NCBI GenBank assembly: GCA_944376225.1
Contig: CALWBZ010000123.1
Location: 1 to 41,859 of the forward strand
DNA: 41,859 nucleotides
From: an uncultured Clostridia bacterium
GTDB lineage: Bacteria; Bacillota; Clostridia; Lachnospirales; Bianqueaceae
Direction: 5' to 3'
Positions 33,944-41,459 of the stretch are shown one piece after another. The notes beneath the pieces are model-generated. The model did not search any database, was not told where the DNA came from, and saw nothing but the letters and a program-made list of their open reading frames with translations. Position 1 is the stretch's first letter. Each line of letters opens with the position of its first letter. The translations under genes were made by a program, and so were the position numbers.

Positions 33944-34014
33944 GCTATAAACACATTTTGTTTATGCTTTGCAGACACGACTTCGGAAAGCATGAACTTG
34001 CTTGGAGGAAACAT

Positions 34015-34968
34015 ATGGTTAAATATGTGATCAAACGAATCGCTTTGATGTTGGTGACATTGTTCATCATCACGCTGATGTGTTTTGTACTCATAAGAAT
34101 GCTGCCGCCTGCAGAGCTGCCTATCGAAGATCCCCATTCCGTTGTTATCGAAGCTCGACGGGAGGCTGCCGGCTATAACAAGCCTTATTTGGTGCAATTT
34201 GGCATTTTTTTGAAGGATATTTTCACGGAGTGGAACTGGGGAGTCAGTGACGTCCTGTATTTCGGACAAGACGTTTCTAACATATTTATGACGAGACTTC
34301 CGGCGACCGTATTTGTAAATTTATATTCGATTCTGTTCAGTATCCCCATAGGGATCGTACTGGGCATTATCGCCGCGCTGCGAAAGAACACATGGGTGGA
34401 TCATACGATTTCTACCTTGACGATGGTCTGTATTTCCGTACCCTCTTTCGTATACGCTTTCCTTATACAATATTTCTTATCCTATAAATTGGGGTGGTTT
34501 CCCTTCCTGATGAATTCGGGAACCAATTATTTCTCTTGGGGCATGTTCGTCAGCATGCTGCCGGCGGTCATGAGCTTGTCTTTCAGCGTCATCGCGGGAT
34601 TTACAAGAACGACCCGGGCGGAGCTGACGGAGGTTCTGACCAGCGAGTTTATGCTGCTGGCCCGCACTAAGGGACTCACAAAGACGCAAGCAACGATTCG
34701 CCATGCGCTGAAAAACTGTATGGTAGTGGTCGTGCCCAATATATTCAGTCAGTTTATCGGAATCATGAGCGGCTCGCTGATTATCGAGAAGATCTTCGCG
34801 GTACCCGGCGTGGGAAACCTTTATATTAATTCGATCAACGGAAGGGATTACCCCATGTTTATGATGCTGACGGTTTTCTATACGACAATCGGTTTGTTGG
34901 CCAATATCATTGTGGATATCAGCTACGGGTTTATTGACCCGCGGATAAGGATGGGATCGAAGAAATGA
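34015..34968 (+). CDS. oppB: Oligopeptide ABC transporter permease OppB
   Basis: The 317-residue permease has six predicted transmembrane segments and the OppB-type start VKYVIKRIALMLVTLFIITLMCFVLIRMLP. The coupling-helix (EAA) region reads ELTEVLTSEFMLLARTKGLTKTQATIRHALKN, normal for the family, and the C-terminus YPMFMMLTVFYTTIGLLANIIVDISYGFIDPRIRMG is also typical. Size is normal, unlike the other components of this importer. GGAGG lies 6 bases before ATG 34015; a longer in-frame start at 33958 has no site and adds an unlikely leader. The stop overlaps oppC by 4 bases. Confidence 0.95.
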   Translation: MVKYVIKRIALMLVTLFIITLMCFVLIRMLPPAELPIEDPHSVVIEARREAAGYNKPYLVQFGIFLKDIFTEWNWGVSDVLYFGQDVSNIFMTRLPATVFVNLYSILFSIPIGIVLGIIAALRKNTWVDHTISTLTMVCISVPSFVYAFLIQYFLSYKLGWFPFLMNSGTNYFSWGMFVSMLPAVMSLSFSVIAGFTRTTRAELTEVLTSEFMLLARTKGLTKTQATIRHALKNCMVVVVPNIFSQFIGIMSGSLIIEKIFAVPGVGNLYINSINGRDYPMFMMLTVFYTTIGLLANIIVDISYGFIDPRIRMGSKK

Positions 34969-36509
34969 ACAAGAATCAGAACGTAGAATACGAGCGCATT
35001 CCGGCGGAGAAGTTTGAGTTCGCTCAGCTGGACGCCAAGCTGCACGACCAGAAGTTTGAGACGAAGAACCGGAGTTATTTCGCGGACGCGCTGCTCCGAT
35101 TTAAGAAAAATAAGTCTTCCGTCGCCGCGGCCTATATCATCGGTTTTTTAATTCTGTTTTCGATCTTTGCTCCGATCATCTCGCCTTATACCATGAAGGA
35201 CCGGGACACGGTATATACCAATTCGCCCCCCTTTATCGAGTCTATCGCGGAGATGGGAATCGGTATTTTTGACGGTGCGGTCGTACACGAGAGCCAGAAT
35301 GATACCCAGTACAATTTCTGGCGGGGAATCGGGGAGGAGACGGGGATGAACCCACTGATCAGGATCCTCGACACCACGACTACCGTTTCCATGTATCGGG
35401 GACAGGAGAAAGAGTCCCACAGTTATCGCCTGGAGACGAACAAGTATTACGAAACGGGAATCGTGTACCGAGTATTTTCCTATGATGAATTTGAAAAAAT
35501 CCAACAGTATCAGAACGAAACGGGCATCCAGATCATTTACCCCTATGTAGAGCCCAGCGCCATCGAGGGCCTGACGGATAACCCGAATATCTGGTATCAG
35601 ATATCGGATACGAAGGGAACGCCGGTTTTGGATGAAAACGGTGATTTCATCCCCGTCTATTCCACCAACAAGGCGATCGAGGGCGCCGAGTACAACAGTC
35701 TGCGGATCGAGGGAGACGACGGCAGCTATATTTACAGCGCTCGTCGTTCCGGCGCGGTGCAGTGCCGTGTCTGTTATTATAACTATTATATTTATCTGAA
35801 CGGTCATGAACCGATGTATGTCTTTGGTACCAATTCCCTGGGACAGGATCTGTTTGCCGGCATTGGCATCGGTTCCCGTTTTTCCCTTATTTTCGCCGTC
35901 GTGGTTTCGGCGATCAACCTGACCATCGGCGCGATTTACGGCGCGATTCAGGGCTATTACGGAGGCAAGATCGATCTGATCATGGATCGTATCAGCGACA
36001 TTCTGTCCGCCGTACCCTTTATCGTGGTGGCCACGCTGTTCCAGCTGCATCTGGCCCAGAAGGTGGGGACGGTGGGATCCTTCCTGTTCGCCTTCATGCT
36101 TACCGGGTGGATCAGCATGGCGGCGCTGACCAGAAAACAGTTTTATCGTTTTAAGAATCAGGAATTCGTCTACGCGGCCCGCACCCTGGGGGCGTCTGAT
36201 AAGCGGCTGATGTTTAAGCACATCTTCCCCAATTCTTTGGGAACGATCGTCACGAGCTGCGCACTGATCATCCCCAGCGTCATTAACACCGAGACGACCC
36301 TGACCTATCTGGGAATTGTCAACCTGATGGATCTGGCGGGAACCAGCATCGGTACGCTGCTCAGCCAGGGACAGACGTCCATGACCACGTCCCCCCACGC
36401 CATGTTCTTCCCGGCTTTGTATTTCGCGCTCCTTCTGATTTCCTTCAATTTGTTTGGAAACGGATTGAGAGACGCCTTTAACCCGTCAACGAGAGGAATG
36501 GAGGATTGA
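34965..36509 (+). CDS. oppC: Oligopeptide ABC transporter permease OppC with large extracytoplasmic insertion
   Basis: The 514-residue protein is an OppC permease with about 200 extra residues. After a charged N-terminus and the first transmembrane segment (AAAYIIGFLILFSIFAPIISPY, near 56-77), a hydrophilic domain runs to about residue 287 before FGTNSLGQDLFAGIG resumes the family sequence; relatives have only about 30-50 residues there. The inserted domain is rich in Tyr, Asn and charged residues, has a C-x-x-C pair (QCRVC) and no transmembrane segment, so it should face outward. The coupling region QEFVYAARTLGASDKRLMFKHIFPNSLG is intact. The start overlaps oppB (ATGA); oppD follows 2 bases after the stop. 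Confidence 0.92.
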   Translation: MNKNQNVEYERIPAEKFEFAQLDAKLHDQKFETKNRSYFADALLRFKKNKSSVAAAYIIGFLILFSIFAPIISPYTMKDRDTVYTNSPPFIESIAEMGIGIFDGAVVHESQNDTQYNFWRGIGEETGMNPLIRILDTTTTVSMYRGQEKESHSYRLETNKYYETGIVYRVFSYDEFEKIQQYQNETGIQIIYPYVEPSAIEGLTDNPNIWYQISDTKGTPVLDENGDFIPVYSTNKAIEGAEYNSLRIEGDDGSYIYSARRSGAVQCRVCYYNYYIYLNGHEPMYVFGTNSLGQDLFAGIGIGSRFSLIFAVVVSAINLTIGAIYGAIQGYYGGKIDLIMDRISDILSAVPFIVVATLFQLHLAQKVGTVGSFLFAFMLTGWISMAALTRKQFYRFKNQEFVYAARTLGASDKRLMFKHIFPNSLGTIVTSCALIIPSVINTETTLTYLGIVNLMDLAGTSIGTLLSQGQTSMTTSPHAMFFPALYFALLLISFNLFGNGLRDAFNPSTRGMED

Positions 36510-36511
36510 GT

Positions 36512-38677
36512 ATGGAGAATAAACTGCAAGTTAGAGACCTTACCATATCCTTCCGTACGTCGAACGGGAAGGTACAGGCCGTCCGCGGAATCAACTTTGA
36601 TCTGGCAAAGGGTGAAACGCTGGCCATCGTGGGCGAATCCGGCTCCGGCAAATCCGTCACCTCGAAGGCGATTCTGGGCATCTTGGCGGGGAACGCCATC
36701 ATTGAGGGCGGCGAGATCATCTATGACGGGCAGGATCTTCTGAAGATTACGGAAGAGGATTTCCATCGGATCCGCGGAGATAAAATCGCCATGATCTTCC
36801 AGGATCCCATGTCCAGCCTGAACCCCATCGTAAAGATCGGCCGTCAGCTGACGGAGGCCATGATCCTTAAGGGCCGGGCCCATCAGCGGGAATGCCGTTC
36901 CTCCTTTAATACCTACCTGAAGCATTTGAATGAATATATGATTCAGGCCGCCCAGGAGGAGGGACGCCAGGAAGCGGAAAAGCTGACGGAGAAATGCCAT
37001 AATTTCGATAAGTTTGAGTATAAGCATCTGGATCTGGAAAAGGCCTACAATGAGGCTTATGATGCGGCCTTCGAGGCGGTGGATGAAATCGAGGGCCTGA
37101 CCTTCGAGATGGAAAAGAACGCGGCGAAGGACGTGCCTTTCCGGATCGCTCAGATCCTGCAATACGCGAAGAAGTCGGTGCAGGAGTATGTGGTGAAGGA
37201 GGAGGCCGCTTCCCTTAATCGGCAGGTTGCAGAACTGGAACGGGATAAGGGGCGGTATAAGAAGAACCCGAACGATCCGGAGACATTAAAGCATCTGCAG
37301 GGACTGCGGGAAATCTTGGAGCGAGCGCTGAGTTTGCCCATGCCGAATTTCTTTGCTATGGGGTATTATAAGACCTTCGCCCAGCAGGAAATGCCCGATC
37401 TTTCTGTGGAGGAATTGAACGTCCACTTAGAGGATTACCTGAACCGGCACTTCATGGAGAATTTCATCGAAGACGCGCAGAAGGGAATCGAGTACGCGGC
37501 TAAGGTGTCTTACGCGAATAAAGAAAAGGCGATCAAGGCGCTGCGGGAAAAGCTTCCGGTTTTCGAGAAGGAGCATCTGGTCGCCTCGGAATGCCATGAG
37601 GCCCATAAGGCCCTTGTGGAAAAGGTAAAGGCGACCATCAACCCTCTGGAAATCGTGAAGGACAGCCTGTCCTATACTTTTGAGTTGGGGCTTAAGAACG
37701 AGCTTGATAAGTATTTCTCTTCCATCGGCAAAAATAAGAAGGAACAGCAGAAATACGAAAAGGCGAAGGCGAAGCATGACCGTTTGACCCAGAAGGGGAA
37801 GAAACCGGAATGGGAAGTGGCCGCGGCGCAGATCACGGATCTAAACCTGGTGCAGAAGAACATTATCCGGCAGATCACCCGTCTGATCGAGCATTACGAG
37901 GAGTCTCTCGACAACAGAGAGGCGCGCGACTACCATCAGGAGACGCTGGACGCCATCGATTATTTGAAGGAGAACGCCTCCGGCGTCGTAGACAAGGTGA
38001 CGAAACAGGTGGCCAAGACCAAGGCCATTAAGCTCATGGAAGAGGTGGGAATTTCCGAGCCGAGAAAACGGTATAATCAGTATCCCTTCGAGTTCTCCGG
38101 CGGTATGCGTCAGCGTATCGTCATCGCCATCGCCTTGGCGGCTAACCCGGATATTCTGATTTGCGACGAGCCGACGACGGCTTTGGATGTGACGATCCAG
38201 TCCCAGATTCTGGAACTCATTAATCAGTTAAAAAGAGAGCGTAAGCTTTCGATTATCTTTATCACCCATGATCTGGGAGTTGTAGCGAACATGGCGGACC
38301 GTATCGCCGTCATGTACGCGGGGAAGATCGTAGAGTACGGTACGTCGGAGGACGTCTTCTATCATTCTGCGCACCCCTATACTTGGGCGCTTCTTTCCTC
38401 CATGCCGGATCTGGATACCAACGAGAAGCTGGAAGCGATTCCGGGTACGCCGCCGAATATGATCTATCCTCCTGTAGGAGACGCGTTCGCGCCTCGAAAC
38501 AAGTATGCGATGAAGATCGATTTTGAACGGCAGCCGCCGATGTTTCAGATCTCGGATACGCATTATGCCGCGACCTGGCTGCTGCATCCGGACGCGCCGA
38601 AGGTGGAGACCCCCAAGATCATCACGGATCGAATCGCTAGAATGAAGATAAGAGGGAGGGCGCAAGATGCCGAATAA
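36512..38677 (+). CDS. oppD: Oligopeptide ABC transporter ATPase OppD with ~370-residue helical insertion
   Basis: The 721-residue ATPase is twice the usual 320-350 residues. Walker A GESGSGKSV (near residue 36) and the Q-loop IAMIFQDPMSSLNPIVKIGRQLTEA (near 89-113) are normal. A highly charged helical region from about residue 125 to 495 follows, before the family sequence resumes with KAIKLMEEVGISEPRKRY, the signature FSGGMRQR, Walker B ILICDEPTTALD and switch ITHDLGV. The insertion therefore sits in the helical subdomain that contacts the permease. The C-terminal peptide-transporter extension is present but its usual cysteines are replaced (FAPRNKYAM, YAATWL). GGAGG lies 7 bases before ATG 36512. 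It overlaps oppF by 11 bases. Confidence 0.93.
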   Translation: MENKLQVRDLTISFRTSNGKVQAVRGINFDLAKGETLAIVGESGSGKSVTSKAILGILAGNAIIEGGEIIYDGQDLLKITEEDFHRIRGDKIAMIFQDPMSSLNPIVKIGRQLTEAMILKGRAHQRECRSSFNTYLKHLNEYMIQAAQEEGRQEAEKLTEKCHNFDKFEYKHLDLEKAYNEAYDAAFEAVDEIEGLTFEMEKNAAKDVPFRIAQILQYAKKSVQEYVVKEEAASLNRQVAELERDKGRYKKNPNDPETLKHLQGLREILERALSLPMPNFFAMGYYKTFAQQEMPDLSVEELNVHLEDYLNRHFMENFIEDAQKGIEYAAKVSYANKEKAIKALREKLPVFEKEHLVASECHEAHKALVEKVKATINPLEIVKDSLSYTFELGLKNELDKYFSSIGKNKKEQQKYEKAKAKHDRLTQKGKKPEWEVAAAQITDLNLVQKNIIRQITRLIEHYEESLDNREARDYHQETLDAIDYLKENASGVVDKVTKQVAKTKAIKLMEEVGISEPRKRYNQYPFEFSGGMRQRIVIAIALAANPDILICDEPTTALDVTIQSQILELINQLKRERKLSIIFITHDLGVVANMADRIAVMYAGKIVEYGTSEDVFYHSAHPYTWALLSSMPDLDTNEKLEAIPGTPPNMIYPPVGDAFAPRNKYAMKIDFERQPPMFQISDTHYAATWLLHPDAPKVETPKIITDRIARMKIRGRAQDAE

Positions 38678-39884
38678 TCAAGAGACATTGCTCAAGGTAG
38701 AGCATCTTTGTCAGTACTTTCCTATGGAAGGCGGCGAGCTCAAAGCGGTAGACGATGTGAGCTTTGAGATTCATAAAGGAGAGGTGTTCGGGCTGGTGGG
38801 CGAGTCCGGCTGTGGGAAGACCACGACCGGGCGTTCCATCATCAAGCTGTACGACATCACTTCCGGCAGCGTATATTTTAAGGGCATTCGAATCGCGGCC
38901 GGCCAAAGGTCTTATAAGGACGCGATTGCCCGCGCCAAGAAGGAATACGGAAAAAAGATCGCCGCGGCGAAGAGTGAAGCGGAGAAGAAGAACCTCGAAG
39001 GGGAACTTTCCAAGATCGTGGAAGAGAACCGGAAGAAGATTAAGGACGCCGAATATGACCAGAAGCATTGCGATAAGGAATATTCGGACGAATTGGTAAA
39101 GGCGGCGAACGAGAAGTATCTGCCGTTAATCGAGAAGGCCCAGGGAGAAGAAAAGAATCGTCTGACGAAGGAATACAAAAACGAGCTTCGTAAGGCGAAG
39201 CGGACGAAGCTGGTGACGCAGATTCAGATGATCTTTCAGGATCCCATCGCCTCCTTGGATCCTCGTATGACCGTTCGGGATATCATCGCGGAGGGTCTGG
39301 TGATTCAGGGAGAACGGGATAAGAAGGTCATCGACGAAAAGGTCTATGAGATGTTGGAGCTCGTAGGGCTTGTCAGGGAGCACGCGACCCGATATCCCCA
39401 TGAGTTCTCCGGCGGACAGAGGCAGCGTATCGGCGTGGCTCGTTCCATCATCATGAATCCGGATCTGATCATCGCCGATGAGCCTGTATCCGCGCTGGAC
39501 GTTTCGGTGCAGGCCCAGGTGATCAACCTGCTGAACGACTTGCGGCAGAGGTTTGGACTGACGCTTCTGTTTATCGCCCATGATCTGTCCGTGGTCAAGT
39601 ATTTCTCGGACCGTATCGGCGTGATGTATTACGGGAAGATGGTGGAAATGGCTCCTTCCGACGAGTTGTTCTTAAACCCCCTGCATCCCTATACCCGTTC
39701 TCTGATCTCCGCGATCCCCTTGCCGGATCCCGTCTATGAGAAGCAGAGAAAGCGAATCGCCTATAATCCGCTGGCGGATCATGATTATTCCGTGGACAAA
39801 CCTTCCTTTAGGGAGATCAAGCCCGGGCATTTCGTGAGCTGCAATCAGGCGGAGTTCGAGAAGTATCAGGCGGAGTTGAAATAA
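38667..39884 (+). CDS. oppF: Oligopeptide ABC transporter ATPase OppF with charged helical insertion
   Basis: The 405-residue ATPase pairs with OppD. Walker A is GESGCGKTTTGRS (near 47-59). After SGSVYFKGIRI an extra stretch of about 100 residues, very rich in Lys, Glu and Ala and probably coiled coil, precedes the Q-loop IQMIFQDPIASLDPRMTV (near 186), where relatives have about 20 residues. The signature FSGGQRQRIGVARS, Walker B LIIADEPVSALDVSVQ and switch IAHDLSVV are intact. The C-terminal extension is shortened and keeps only one cysteine (PGHFVSCN). GGGAGGG lies 7 bases before the ATG. The gene starts inside oppD and is followed 4 bases later by a small membrane protein gene. Confidence 0.93.
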   Translation: MPNNQETLLKVEHLCQYFPMEGGELKAVDDVSFEIHKGEVFGLVGESGCGKTTTGRSIIKLYDITSGSVYFKGIRIAAGQRSYKDAIARAKKEYGKKIAAAKSEAEKKNLEGELSKIVEENRKKIKDAEYDQKHCDKEYSDELVKAANEKYLPLIEKAQGEEKNRLTKEYKNELRKAKRTKLVTQIQMIFQDPIASLDPRMTVRDIIAEGLVIQGERDKKVIDEKVYEMLELVGLVREHATRYPHEFSGGQRQRIGVARSIIMNPDLIIADEPVSALDVSVQAQVINLLNDLRQRFGLTLLFIAHDLSVVKYFSDRIGVMYYGKMVEMAPSDELFLNPLHPYTRSLISAIPLPDPVYEKQRKRIAYNPLADHDYSVDKPSFREIKPGHFVSCNQAEFEKYQAELK

Positions 39885-39888
39885 AAGG

Positions 39889-40281
39889 ATGAGGTCGAAA
39901 AAGATCCTTCAGTACGTCGTGGCCGTGGTGATAGGAATCGTGCTGTTCTTCTATTGCGCGATCAGCCGCGACCTGTTTGAACAGTCGGATCGAACAGTCA
40001 TCATGGGTATTCTCTCAGATGCTTTTGTCGTACCGGGCGTTTTTCTGGCCGGGTGCGGAGGCTTAAGCGCCGTCGCTTCCCAGGGGACTTTCCTGTTTTT
40101 TCGATACGCGGGAAACGTGCTTTTGTCACAGATCCGGCATCCGAAAGAACCGGCTCCCTCCTATTATGATTATAAGGTAGAACGGGAGGCGCACAGAAAG
40201 CCGTGGCTACGCGGCTGGCTGTTTACGGGACTTATTTTCCTGGCGCTGGGGATCCTCTGTTTGATCGTTTATCTTGTATAA
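39889..40281 (+). CDS. DUF3899-like small membrane protein
   Basis: The 130-residue protein has three hydrophobic segments: residues 8-25, about 37-75 (possibly two short segments) and 108-130. Between them lies a basic cytoplasmic-type stretch containing YYDYKVEREAHRKPWLRG. This resembles DUF3899 proteins of Firmicutes, which have no known role. The start is 4 bases after oppF, with a poor ribosome binding site directly upstream, so translation may depend on re-initiation after oppF. The operon ends here: the stop codon overlaps a strong terminator. It may be part of the peptide importer operon only by position. Confidence 0.72.
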   Translation: MRSKKILQYVVAVVIGIVLFFYCAISRDLFEQSDRTVIMGILSDAFVVPGVFLAGCGGLSAVASQGTFLFFRYAGNVLLSQIRHPKEPAPSYYDYKVEREAHRKPWLRGWLFTGLIFLALGILCLIVYLV

Positions 40282-40311
40282 AAAGCCTGCGGCGAGCGCC
40301 GCGGGCTTTTT
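40282..40311 (+). terminator. Terminator of the opp operon
   Basis: AAAGCCTGCGGC (40282-40293) pairs with GCCGCGGGCTTT (40298-40309) with one G-U pair and a GAGC loop, followed by a T-run to 40311. Strong rho-independent terminator. Confidence 0.92.
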
Positions 40312-40312
40312 G

Positions 40313-40341
40313 TTGCATTTTTCGAGAAAGTATCATATAAT
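40313..40341 (+). promoter_or_regulatory. Promoter of cysE
   Basis: TTGCAT (40313-40318) and TATAAT (40336-40341) are 17 bases apart, immediately after the opp terminator. The predicted leader is only about 20 bases, so no T-box or riboswitch fits between promoter and gene. Confidence 0.82.
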
Positions 40342-40368
40342 ACAGGAAGACAGGAAGGGGGGAGCGCT

Positions 40369-41022
40369 TTGAATTTCTGGCAGTTTTGGAAGGAACAGGC
40401 CGCCACGATCCAGGAGAAGGATCCGGCGATCCGTTCCAAATGGGAGGTTTTTTTGTATCCGAGTTTTCGGGCCCAGTGGAGTCATCGCAGGGCGCACCGT
40501 CTATACGAAAAGGGACATTATTTTTGGGCACGGTGGCTTTCGCAGCGGAGCCGGCGCAAGACGGGAATCGAAATTCACCCCGGAGCGAAGCTGGGCAGGC
40601 GTCTGTTTATCGACCACGGCGCCGGGGTCGTGATCGGGGAGACCACGGAGATCGGCGATGATGTCACGCTGTACCAAGGCGTCACCTTAGGAGGAACGGG
40701 GAAAGAAAAGGGCAAGAGGCATCCCACGATTGAAGACGGCGTACTCATCAGCGCGGGCGCCATGGTGCTCGGCTCCTTCCGGGTAGGGGCCTGTTCCAGG
40801 ATCGGCGCGGGAAGCGTCGTGCTTTCGGAGGTCCCTCCTCATTGTACGGTGGTGGGGATTCCGGGCAGGATCGTGAAATACCATGCCCAGAGCGAGGAGC
40901 CCTGTAAGACGCTCGATCAGATTCATCTGCCCGATCCCTATGAGCTGGAGATGGATCAGATCAGAGACCAGATGCGCTGTTTACAGGAAGAAATACAAGA
41001 AGATAAGAAAGAGGAAAAATGA
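40369..41022 (+). CDS. cysE: Serine O-acetyltransferase CysE
   Basis: CysE transfers acetyl from acetyl-CoA to L-serine, giving O-acetylserine for cysteine synthesis. The 217-residue protein has the helical N-terminus with EKDPAIRSKWEVFLYPSFRA and the hexapeptide left-handed beta-helix: GIEIHPGAKLGRRLFIDHGAGVVIGET with the catalytic His-Asp region, then DDVTLYQGVTLGGTGKEKGKRHPTI and ISAGAMVLGSFRVGACSRIGAGSVV. It starts with TTG at 40369, supported by GGGGGGAG 4 bases upstream. The stop overlaps the start of mrnC. In Bacillus cysS lies between these genes; it is absent here. Confidence 0.95.
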   Translation: MNFWQFWKEQAATIQEKDPAIRSKWEVFLYPSFRAQWSHRRAHRLYEKGHYFWARWLSQRSRRKTGIEIHPGAKLGRRLFIDHGAGVVIGETTEIGDDVTLYQGVTLGGTGKEKGKRHPTIEDGVLISAGAMVLGSFRVGACSRIGAGSVVLSEVPPHCTVVGIPGRIVKYHAQSEEPCKTLDQIHLPDPYELEMDQIRDQMRCLQEEIQEDKKEEK

Positions 41023-41459
41023 TGTTTGTTGACAGAGTAGAAGAACAGATCGAAGAAGTGCCGGAGCTTCGTCAAATCGGGCCGGTGGCCTTAGCGTTTT
41101 TGGGCGATACGGTTTTCGATCTGTTCCTGCGAACGAAGATTGTTCTGACGGAGAGGACTTCGCCGAAGGGGATGCATCTGCACGCCTCCCAATTTGCCAG
41201 AGCCGGCGCGCAGGCCAGGATGGCCAGGGCCTTGTGGGACAGGCTCTCGGAGGAGGAACAGGATACGTTAAGGCGAGGGCGCAACGCGAAGGTGCATACC
41301 ATACCGAAGCACGCGGAAGTCGCGGATTATAAGATGGCGACGGGGTTTGAGGCGATGCTGGGGATGCTGTATTTACAGAAAAAAGAAGACCGGCTGTGGG
41401 AACTGTTATGCCAGGGCATGGCCGCGATTATGGAGGAGAGGGAAGATGGAGAAGAATAA
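41019..41459 (+). CDS. mrnC: Mini-ribonuclease III (MrnC)
   Basis: Mini-III is a homodimeric RNase III-type enzyme without a double-stranded-RNA-binding domain; it matures 23S rRNA ends in Firmicutes. The 146-residue product is the usual size and has the family residues: GPVALAFLGDTVFDLFLRTK with the catalytic Asp of the RNase III signature, RRGRNAKVHTIPKHA, and the second acidic cluster in YKMATGFEAMLGMLYL. It starts at the ATG overlapping the cysE stop; a second ATG lies 3 bases on. It overlaps rlmB by 14 bases. Pairing with rlmB, another 23S rRNA enzyme, is conserved. Confidence 0.95.
   Translation: MMFVDRVEEQIEEVPELRQIGPVALAFLGDTVFDLFLRTKIVLTERTSPKGMHLHASQFARAGAQARMARALWDRLSEEEQDTLRRGRNAKVHTIPKHAEVADYKMATGFEAMLGMLYLQKKEDRLWELLCQGMAAIMEEREDGEE

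Noticed and set aside
35148..36398. Reverse-strand open frame of 416 codons opposite oppC
   Set aside because: It is a shadow of oppC; the forward frame has clear permease motifs and the reverse product has no recognisable domain.
40282..40368. T-box or S-box riboswitch before cysE
   Set aside because: Only about 20 bases lie between the predicted start site and the gene, too short for either.
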